Source: an uncultured Eubacteriales bacterium
GTDB lineage: Bacteria; Bacillota; Clostridia; Oscillospirales; CAG-272
Direction: 5' to 3'
NCBI GenBank assembly: GCA_934446485.1
Contig: CAKSEM010000039.1
Location: forward strand, 1-10,122
DNA: 10,122 bases
Below the pieces are notes generated by a model. The model saw only the letters and a program-made list of their open reading frames with translations. It was not told the origin of the DNA and did no database searches. Of this stretch, positions 1-4,538 are shown one piece after another (position 1 is the stretch's first letter; every line of letters starts with the position of its first letter). The translations under genes and the position numbers were made by a program.

Positions 1-837
1 GTGTTAGATGTATTGAAGGCCTTCTTTATCGGCATAATTCAGGGTATCACCGAATGGCTGCCGATATCAAGCACGGGGCACATGATAATTTTCGATGAAT
101 TCGTTAAAATGAACGTGTCCGACGACTTTAAGGAGCTGTTCCTCGTCGTCATCCAGCTCGGCTCGATCCTCGCCGTACTTACACTCTACTTCAAGCGGCT
201 GAATCCGTTTTCACCGTCAAAAACGAAGGAGGAGAAACGCGGCACGTGGTCGCTCTGGTCAAAGATCGTCGTAGCGGCACTTCCGGCAGCGGTCATCGGT
301 ATTCCGTTCAACGATATTCTCGATCACTATCTCTACAACTACATAACCGTCGCCGTTGCGCTCATCGTTTACGGTGTGCTGTTTATAGTGATTGAACGAT
401 ACCACACAAGGCGCGGCAAAAGCTATAAAATAAACTCCGTGGATGAGATAGATTATCTCACGGCACTGAAGATCGGTGCCTTCCAGACGCTTTCGCTGAT
501 TCCGGGCACGTCACGCTCGGGATCGACGATCATCGGCTCCATGTGCGTCGGCGTATCAAGAACCGCTGCCGCTGAGTTTTCGTTCTTCCTCGCGATCCCC
601 GTAATGCTCGGTGCAAGCCTTTTAAAGGTCGTAAAATACATAGTGAAGATCGGCGCAGCGTTCAGCTCAGTTGAGATCATGACGCTCGTCGTTGCAACCG
701 CTACAGCATTCGTCGTATCGGTAATCGCGATCAAGTTCCTCATGAGCTTCGTCAGACGTCACAGCTTTGAGTCGTTCGGTTGGTACCGCATCATTCTCGG
801 TGCCGTCGTCATAGTGTACTTTCTCTGCAATCACTAA
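1..837 (+). CDS. uppP: Undecaprenyl-diphosphatase (UppP/BacA family)
   Basis: Integral membrane phosphatase that converts undecaprenyl diphosphate to the monophosphate, recycling the lipid carrier for peptidoglycan and other wall polymers; it also gives low-level bacitracin resistance. The 278-residue length is normal for the family. Both family signatures are visible: the N-terminal (E/Q)xxxE motif as Q14-xxx-E18 followed by LPISSTGH (residues 20-27), and the PGTSRSG motif at 168-174 with Arg172. Several hydrophobic segments follow (about 86-102, 115-132, 190-215, 225-250, 261-275), with a charged loop at about 65-85. The GTG at base 1 gives an N-terminus (LDVLKAFFIGIIQGITEWLP) that aligns with the usual family start, so it is probably real, but the ribosome binding site lies outside the window and a slightly longer form cannot be excluded. 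The gene converges on the 5S rRNA unit and stops just before a bidirectional terminator. Confidence 0.95.
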   Translation: MLDVLKAFFIGIIQGITEWLPISSTGHMIIFDEFVKMNVSDDFKELFLVVIQLGSILAVLTLYFKRLNPFSPSKTKEEKRGTWSLWSKIVVAALPAAVIGIPFNDILDHYLYNYITVAVALIVYGVLFIVIERYHTRRGKSYKINSVDEIDYLTALKIGAFQTLSLIPGTSRSGSTIIGSMCVGVSRTAAAEFSFFLAIPVMLGASLLKVVKYIVKIGAAFSSVEIMTLVVATATAFVVSVIAIKFLMSFVRRHSFESFGWYRIILGAVVIVYFLCNH

Positions 838-846
838 GTTTAAAGT

Positions 847-889
847 AAAAAGGATGGGGCGGACTTTAAGTGTCCGCCCCATCCTTTTT
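847..889 (+). terminator. Bidirectional rho-independent terminator after uppP
   Basis: Perfect 18-bp inverted repeat: AAAAAGGATGGGGCGGAC (847-864), a 7-nt loop, and GTCCGCCCCATCCTTTTT (872-889). The arms carry an A-run and a T-run at opposite ends, so the RNA of either strand forms a GC-rich stem ending in U5. It starts 10 nt after the uppP stop and lies between two convergent units, which suits termination from both sides. Confidence 0.92.
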
Positions 890-896
890 GGGAGAC

Positions 897-924
897 AAAA
901 AAAGCACCCGCATTTTGCAGGCAC
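897..924 (-). terminator. Rho-independent terminator of the 5S rRNA unit
   Basis: On the minus strand, just after the 5S 3' end, GTGCCTGCA (924-916) pairs with TGCGGGTGC (912-904) across a 3-nt loop, with some G-U pairs, and is followed by seven T residues (903-897). This closes the 5S transcript before it reaches the bidirectional hairpin of uppP. Confidence 0.85.
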
Positions 925-934
925 CCTTTTGAGT

Positions 935-1050
935 GTTGGCATCTACCTATCTTCCCGGCACGTCGCCATGCAAGTATTGTCGGCACAACAGAGCTTAACT
1001 TCTGTGTTCGAAATGGGAACAGGTGGACCCTCTGCGTCAATAACACCAAC
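935..1050 (-). rRNA. rrf: 5S ribosomal RNA
   Basis: Read on the minus strand, the region contains the near-universal 5S core CCACCTGTTCCCATTTCGAA followed by CACAGAAGTTAAG (the loop B/C region), then the variable helix and the GGGAAGATAGG element of the loop E/helix IV side. The ends are set by helix I: GTTGGTGT at the 5' end (from 1050) pairs over 8 bp with ATGCCAAC at the 3' end (to 935), G-U pairs included. This gives 116 nt, the normal 5S length. No 23S rRNA lies upstream; instead there is a dedicated promoter 34-62 nt from the mature 5' end. The gene is therefore a stand-alone 5S unit. The exact mature ends may differ by one or two bases. Confidence 0.95.
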
Positions 1051-1057
1051 TATATAA

Positions 1058-1077
1058 GCCACCCCTGTTGGGATGAC
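1058..1077 (-). promoter_or_regulatory. Hairpin at the 5' end of the pre-5S transcript
   Basis: On the minus strand GTCATCCC (1077-1070), loop AACA, GGGGTGGC (1065-1058) forms an 8-bp stem that includes two G-U pairs. The promoter predicts transcription starting at about 1076-1078, so the primary 5S precursor would begin almost exactly with this hairpin, 7 nt before the mature 5S. A role in protecting the 5' end or presenting the precursor to the maturation nuclease (RNase M5 in Bacillota) is inferred, not shown. Confidence 0.6.
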
Positions 1078-1083
1078 TTTATT

Positions 1084-1112
1084 ATTTTACAATATTCGCC
1101 CTGCGTTGTCAA
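1084..1112 (-). promoter_or_regulatory. Promoter of the 5S rRNA gene
   Basis: Minus-strand -35 TTGACA (1112-1107), a 17-nt spacer, and -10 TAAAAT (1089-1084): a near-consensus housekeeping sigma promoter. The sequence upstream of the -35 (about 1113-1140) is AT-rich, as expected for an UP element at a stable-RNA promoter. The expected start is near 1077. Confidence 0.88.
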
Positions 1113-1241
1113 GTAGCCATATTCAACAATATTGCATTTCGAAACCTGTGTATTGTGCTGCATTGTGTCGCGCTGCGTAAAAAAGTGCCGATTTGTACGA
1201 AAATAGCTCAAATGAGCCCGTCAATTTCTAATCATTTTTTA

Positions 1242-1271
1242 TTGCATCGCAATATACAAATGTGCTATAAT
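1242..1271 (+). promoter_or_regulatory. Promoter of the rubredoxin gene
   Basis: The -10 TATAAT (1266-1271) is preceded by TGC (1263-1265), giving the extended -10 form TGnTATAAT. A partial -35 TTGCAT lies at 1242-1247 with an 18-nt spacer. The leader then runs about 63 nt to the ATG and carries a small CGGC/TCGC/GCCG hairpin (1287-1298). The promoter is divergent from the 5S promoter, about 130 bp away. The position of the -10 also shows that the longer upstream-extended reading frame is not the translated form. Confidence 0.8.
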
Positions 1272-1340
1272 AATCTCCGCAAAATACGGCTCGCGCCGAA
1301 TAACCAGAGAGAAAGAGAAACGGAAGGTGAGTTTTTTTAT

Positions 1341-1505
1341 ATGAAGTACGTCTGTATAATATGCGGATATACGTATGACGAAGCTGCGGGTGATCCGGAT
1401 TGCGGTATCGATCCCGGAGTGAGCTGGGACGATATCCCTGACGACTTCACGTGTCCGGTATGCGGTGTCGCAAAGGATGAGTTTGAAATAGAAACGATGG
1501 AGTAA
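1341..1505 (+). CDS. rub: Rubredoxin
   Basis: Small cytoplasmic one-electron carrier with a single Fe(Cys)4 centre, used in anaerobes for oxygen and peroxide detoxification (for example with rubrerythrin or flavodiiron proteins) and other redox steps. The 54 residues match the family's usual 52-54. Both iron-binding knuckles are intact: C5-I-I-C8-G and C38-P-V-C41-G, with the conserved aromatic residues Tyr4, Tyr10 and Trp29 and the PGVSWDDIPDDF stretch between them. The start is the ATG preceded by GGAAGGTGA (1322-1330), 10 nt away. One oddity is an additional cysteine at residue 21, in the loop where the family usually has Asn (PDxG); it is not an iron ligand in the canonical fold. The gene is monocistronic, with its own promoter and terminator, so its redox partner cannot be inferred from neighbours. 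Confidence 0.96.
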   Translation: MKYVCIICGYTYDEAAGDPDCGIDPGVSWDDIPDDFTCPVCGVAKDEFEIETME

Positions 1506-1512
1506 GCCGAGT

Positions 1513-1562
1513 ATCCGGGGCACATTCTCTTTTTCTTGAGATGTGCCCCGGATTTATTCTTA
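1513..1562 (+). terminator. Rho-independent terminator after rubredoxin
   Basis: Perfect 13-bp stem: ATCCGGGGCACAT (1513-1525) and ATGTGCCCCGGAT (1541-1553), with a 15-nt T-rich loop that can close further through CTC/GAG. It is followed by the T-rich tail TTATTCTT and starts 8 nt after the stop codon. Confidence 0.9.
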
Positions 1563-1576
1563 TCAAAGCAATTATA

Positions 1577-1605
1577 TTGACTTGAATTTCTTTTAATGTT
1601 ATAAT
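1577..1605 (+). promoter_or_regulatory. Promoter of the NERD-domain gene
   Basis: -35 TTGACT (1577-1582), a 17-nt spacer, and -10 TATAAT (1600-1605), close to the consensus. The predicted start is around 1612. This leaves only about 13 nt before the in-frame TTG at 1625, with no Shine-Dalgarno there, and argues for a downstream ATG as the true start. Confidence 0.85.
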
Positions 1606-1627
1606 ATAATCGTTATAATTATTATTG

Positions 1628-1663
1628 GAAATCGATTTCAGATTGAAGCGCACAAGAGTGCGC
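1628..1663 (+). promoter_or_regulatory. Two dyads in the leader of the NERD gene
   Basis: The leader holds a perfect 12-bp palindrome GAAATCGATTTC (1628-1639). Eight nt further is a perfect hairpin GCGCAC-AAGA-GTGCGC (1648-1663), a 6-bp stem with a tetraloop. The first, about 16 nt after the predicted transcription start, is suited to a dimeric repressor. The second ends 21 nt before the chosen ATG and could affect ribosome access. No known regulator is recognised for either, so function is unassigned. Confidence 0.45.
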
Positions 1664-1684
1664 ACATACAAAATGGGCGGCATT

Positions 1685-2764
1685 ATGAATATTGTAATTC
1701 TTACGGCATTTTTAATCGTGCTTGGTCTTCTCAGAGATATTATCATCTGTATCCTTAAAGGAAAGGATCCGCATGACACTTTGATATTCTCTCTGTTCGA
1801 TTTTCTGTGTATCCGTCTCTCGTATAAAAACAGTTCATACAGCCGCGACACAGGAAAGACATTCAATGAAACCTTCGGCGACAAAGGAAGCTACGGCGAA
1901 TATCTTACGTACCACAGATTGCGCAAATATGAGAAAAACGGCGGAAAATTTCTCTTTAACGCATACATTCCGCGTAAAGACGGCGGCACTACCGAAATTG
2001 ACCTAATGCTTATCTGCAGTGAGGGAATTTTTGTATTCGAAAGTAAAAACTACAGCGGTTGGATATTCGGCTCCGAAGATCGACAAATGTGGTATGTAAC
2101 GCTGCCTGCGGGTAAAAAGCGCAGCCGCTGTGAAACATTCTACAATCCGATCCGCCAAAACCGCGCACACATAAATAATCTGAAAGAGATCATCGGAGAT
2201 GGCACAAATATCTTTTCAGTCATCGTTTTTTCCGAAAGGTGCACTCTGAAGAAAATCGACGCAGGATCGATAGATGCTGCAATCATAAAACGCAATGAGA
2301 TTTTTCAGACCGTAAAAAGAATACGCAGCGAATCTAACAGCAGTTATCTGTCGTCAGATGAAATAGATTCTCTTTACAAACAATTATATAAATACACACT
2401 GGCAGATGATGAAACTAAAGCACAGCATATAGAGAATATTGCACATAATTACAGTTCATACCGTGCAAAAAACACCAATGCCGCAACGCTTAACTCATCT
2501 CCCGATATACAGGGATTAAAAGACAGTGCAGATTCAGAGATACACAACGAAACATCAAACAGCACATATGAATATTGTATCGCAACGCCTGAATGCGCGC
2601 ACGAAACGTTATCGGAAGAACCGCGCATATGCCCGAGGTGCGGTCACAAACTCGTTTTGCGTCATACCTCTCGCGGAGCACACGCCGGGAGCAGCTTTTA
2701 CGGATGTTCCGGATATCCGAAATGCAGGTACACTGAAAGCATCACAACCGATATCAAGACATAA
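1685..2764 (+). CDS. Membrane-anchored NERD-domain protein with topoisomerase-type zinc finger
   Basis: Predicted nucleic-acid-acting protein of unknown cellular role. In the 359-residue form, residues 2-24 are a hydrophobic helix that probably anchors the N-terminus in the membrane. Residues about 66-190 form a NERD (nuclease-related) domain of the PD-(D/E)xK superfamily, with its key residues kept: GSYGEYL (Glu72), TEIDLMLI (Asp106), FESKNY (Glu119, Lys121) and YNPIRQNRAH (153-162). Residues about 215-312 are hydrophilic and low in predicted order. Residues 316-350 are a four-cysteine finger of the type found at the C-terminus of topoisomerase I: CPRCG (C316, C319), then GCSGYPKC (C341, C347), expected to bind DNA. 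Start choice: ATG 1685 has GGCGG just upstream; ATG 1673 (four residues longer) is a fair alternative; the TTG at 1625 is too close to the transcription start. Sampled lines give roughly 40-45% G+C against mid-50s in the beta-helix gene, a hint of separate origin. NERD and topoisomerase-finger domains are known to occur together; a role in DNA defence or processing is inference only. Confidence 0.85.
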   Translation: MNIVILTAFLIVLGLLRDIIICILKGKDPHDTLIFSLFDFLCIRLSYKNSSYSRDTGKTFNETFGDKGSYGEYLTYHRLRKYEKNGGKFLFNAYIPRKDGGTTEIDLMLICSEGIFVFESKNYSGWIFGSEDRQMWYVTLPAGKKRSRCETFYNPIRQNRAHINNLKEIIGDGTNIFSVIVFSERCTLKKIDAGSIDAAIIKRNEIFQTVKRIRSESNSSYLSSDEIDSLYKQLYKYTLADDETKAQHIENIAHNYSSYRAKNTNAATLNSSPDIQGLKDSADSEIHNETSNSTYEYCIATPECAHETLSEEPRICPRCGHKLVLRHTSRGAHAGSSFYGCSGYPKCRYTESITTDIKT

Positions 2765-2767
2765 CGG

Positions 2768-2810
2768 CACCCCCGGAGAGCATTGAAAAGCCCGTCCGGG
2801 GGTGTTCTTC
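2768..2810 (+). terminator. Rho-independent terminator after the NERD gene
   Basis: Perfect 10-bp stem: CACCCCCGGA (2768-2777) and TCCGGGGGTG (2795-2804), followed by TTCTTC. It begins 3 nt after the stop codon. It lies between convergent genes, but in the opposite direction the stem is not followed by a T-run, so it is a weaker terminator for pyruvate kinase. No separate terminator for that gene is visible. Confidence 0.78.
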
Positions 2811-2821
2811 ATCGGGAAAGC

Positions 2822-4249
2822 TCAAGCGCGTCCCTTCACCGTCTCTACCTTTATAATATTTGTATTGCCGGGTGTGTCGAGCGGAATTCCGCCGACGATA
2901 ACGACTTTGTCACCCTCAGACACTACATCTATCTGCTTTGCACAGTCGATCGCGTGCATGAACAGATGCTCAAAATCGGGCTGATTCCGCGCCAACACGG
3001 GATACACTCCCCATGAGAGTGCCAGCTGATTGTAGGTCTTGTGATCCGGCGTTGCCGCAACGATAGGTGTCATCGGGCGGAACTTCGACATACGGCGTGC
3101 GCTGCGCCCGGTCATCGTGAGCGCGACTATCGCCTGTGCCCGTATGTCGCGTGCGGTCGTGCAGGCTGCATCGCACATAGCATTTGTTGTATCTGAAAAA
3201 TCCATCTCATAGTTGCCGTCGCCGCCGCCCATGTCAAAGACATCGCGCTCCGCCTGCTCGGCAACCTTTGCCATAACGCCGATAGCACGGAGCGGATAGC
3301 GACCGACTGCCGTCTCACCGGAGAGCATGACCGCAGATGTGCCGTCGAACACTGCATTTGCAACATCCGTAATCTCCGCGCGCGTCGGGTTAGGATGCTT
3401 TATCATCGACTCAAGCATCTGCGTCGCCGTAATGACCATCTTTCCGGCTCTGTAGCACTTGCGGATAAACTTCTTCTGAAGTCCGGGCAGACGCTCAAAC
3501 GGGATCTCAACCCCCATATCTCCGCGCGCCACCATAATTCCGTCGGACAGCTCCAGTATTTCGTCAAAATTTTCGACACCCTCGTTATTCTCTATCTTCG
3601 AGATCAGGCGTATTTTGTGCCCGCCGTTGTAATCTATAAATTTGCGCATATTGATAACGTCTTCCTTGCATCTGACGAAAGACGCGGCGACAAAATCAAC
3701 GTCGCACTCGATTCCGAACAGTATATCGTCGCGGTCGCGCTCCCCCATATGCGGAATCTCAAGGTGTATGCTCGGGAGGTTCACACCCTTCCCGCTTTTC
3801 AAAACTCCTCCCTCAGTGACGACACAGTGCACCTCATTCTCGGTGCATGATTCGACAGACAGCTCAATATTTCCGTCGTCCACGAGCACGGGTGACCCCG
3901 GTTTCAGCTGGTTCGGAAGCTCCCTGTAGCTCACACTGACACGCGTGGCGTCACCTACTATATCATCGGTCGTAAGCGTAAAGTGAGCACCGGTCGGAAG
4001 CTCGACCTCGCCGTCGCGAAACTTGCCGATCCTGACCTCCGGTCCCTTCGTATCGAGCATTATCGCCACGGGGCGTCCGAGACGCTCACGCGCTGCCTTT
4101 ATGTTGTCTATCGTTTTTTTGTGCTCCGCGTGGGAACCGTGAGAAAAGTTGATACGCGCAACGTTCATGCCGCATTCTATCATCTGCTCTATCATACGCG
4201 GACTGTTCGTCGCGGGACCGAGCGTACACACAATTTTGGTTTTCAGCAT
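2822..4249 (-). CDS. pyk: Pyruvate kinase
   Basis: Cytoplasmic glycolytic enzyme transferring phosphate from phosphoenolpyruvate to ADP, giving pyruvate and ATP. The 475-residue protein covers domains A, B and C and lacks the extra PEP-utilising C-terminal domain of some Bacillus-type enzymes. Catalytic features are in order: ARINFSHG with Arg32; DTKGPEVR (66-73); B domain about 69-165; ISKIEN with Lys218 and metal-binding Glu220; MVARGDMG with Asp244; TATQMLESM (274-282) with Thr276; and TRAEITDVANAVFDG (289-303). Glu71, in the TKGPE motif, matches the residue (Glu117 of muscle enzyme) that marks potassium-dependent pyruvate kinases, although the position after the following Arg is Ile rather than Thr. 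Start choice: AAAGGA (4263-4258) is 8 nt before the ATG at 4249, giving the typical MLKTKIVCTLGP start. An ATG three codons upstream at 4258 overlaps that Shine-Dalgarno site. The gene is monocistronic with its own promoter, divergent from the SLH gene. Confidence 0.97.
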   Translation of the reverse strand: MLKTKIVCTLGPATNSPRMIEQMIECGMNVARINFSHGSHAEHKKTIDNIKAARERLGRPVAIMLDTKGPEVRIGKFRDGEVELPTGAHFTLTTDDIVGDATRVSVSYRELPNQLKPGSPVLVDDGNIELSVESCTENEVHCVVTEGGVLKSGKGVNLPSIHLEIPHMGERDRDDILFGIECDVDFVAASFVRCKEDVINMRKFIDYNGGHKIRLISKIENNEGVENFDEILELSDGIMVARGDMGVEIPFERLPGLQKKFIRKCYRAGKMVITATQMLESMIKHPNPTRAEITDVANAVFDGTSAVMLSGETAVGRYPLRAIGVMAKVAEQAERDVFDMGGGDGNYEMDFSDTTNAMCDAACTTARDIRAQAIVALTMTGRSARRMSKFRPMTPIVAATPDHKTYNQLALSWGVYPVLARNQPDFEHLFMHAIDCAKQIDVVSEGDKVVIVGGIPLDTPGNTNIIKVETVKGRA

Positions 4250-4257
4250 CTCAAACA

Positions 4258-4263
4258 TCCTTT
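4258..4263 (-). promoter_or_regulatory. Ribosome binding site deciding the pyk start
   Basis: Minus-strand AAAGGA with 8 nt to the ATG at 4249. The alternative ATG at 4258 is formed by the last base of this same site, so it has no usable Shine-Dalgarno spacing. The shorter 475-residue product is therefore favoured over the 478-residue one. Confidence 0.75.
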
Positions 4264-4310
4264 CGCGGCATCTCTCATATAATACCGTAACAAAAATTTT
4301 CGCCTTATAT

Positions 4311-4339
4311 ATTATAGTGGCAAATCAATCCCATTACAA
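4311..4339 (-). promoter_or_regulatory. Promoter of pyruvate kinase
   Basis: Minus-strand -35 TTGTAA (4339-4334), a 17-nt spacer, and -10 TATAAT (4316-4311). The predicted start near 4304 gives a leader of about 55 nt. The upstream sequence (4340-4440) is strongly AT-rich and is shared with the divergent SLH-gene promoter. Confidence 0.8.
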
Positions 4340-4444
4340 CACGGTTTTTATAATAAAATATTAACATTTTTGCACAGTATTATTCCTCTGCCGCAAAGGG
4401 TGATCCGAACGGTAAATTTCTATATATATAAATCGTAAAATGGC

Positions 4445-4473
4445 TTGACGCAACTTTGAGTTTAATGTATAAT
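4445..4473 (+). promoter_or_regulatory. Promoter of the SLH protein gene
   Basis: -35 TTGACG (4445-4450), a 17-nt spacer, and -10 TATAAT (4468-4473). The predicted start near 4480 gives a 5' leader of about 59 nt. An AT-rich stretch CTATATATATAAAT sits just upstream of the -35 and may act as an UP element. Confidence 0.87.
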
Positions 4474-4483
4474 GCAGATAGAG

Positions 4484-4517
4484 CTCCGTCGAAGCGTATC
4501 GCGGAGACACATTTTTT
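4484..4517 (+). promoter_or_regulatory. Leader hairpin with T-run before the SLH gene
   Basis: CTCCG-t-CGA (4484-4492) pairs with TCG-CGGAG (4499-4506), an 8-bp stem with one bulged T, followed after 5 nt by six T residues (4512-4517). It sits in the transcript leader just before the ribosome binding site GAAAGG (4525-4530). It could be a leaky terminator (attenuator) or an mRNA-stabilising 5' stem. The bulge and the gap before the T-run make it a weak terminator. Confidence 0.4.
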
Positions 4518-4538
4518 CACTGTTGAAAGGATAAAAAA

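Noticed and set aside
854..1057. Small open frames on both strands over the 5S gene and its terminators
   Set aside because: They overlap a convincing rRNA and two hairpins and have no ribosome binding sites.
1155..1340. N-terminal extension of rubredoxin by about 62 residues
   Set aside because: The extended -10 promoter (1263-1271) lies inside it, the added residues resemble no rubredoxin, and a good ribosome binding site precedes the ATG at 1341.
1625..1684. TTG start for the NERD protein giving 379 residues
   Set aside because: It lies only about 13 nt after the predicted transcription start, has no Shine-Dalgarno, and the added residues are encoded by the palindrome and hairpin of the leader.
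1447..1884. 145-residue minus-strand frame across the rubredoxin end and NERD start
   Set aside because: It crosses a terminator and a promoter of the opposite strand and shows no recognisable protein features; a shadow of the real genes.
3395..3850. 151-residue plus-strand frame opposite pyruvate kinase
   Set aside because: Antisense shadow of a gene with full catalytic motifs.
4250..4258. Three-codon longer start of pyruvate kinase
   Set aside because: That ATG overlaps the AAAGGA ribosome binding site that is ideally placed for the ATG at 4249.
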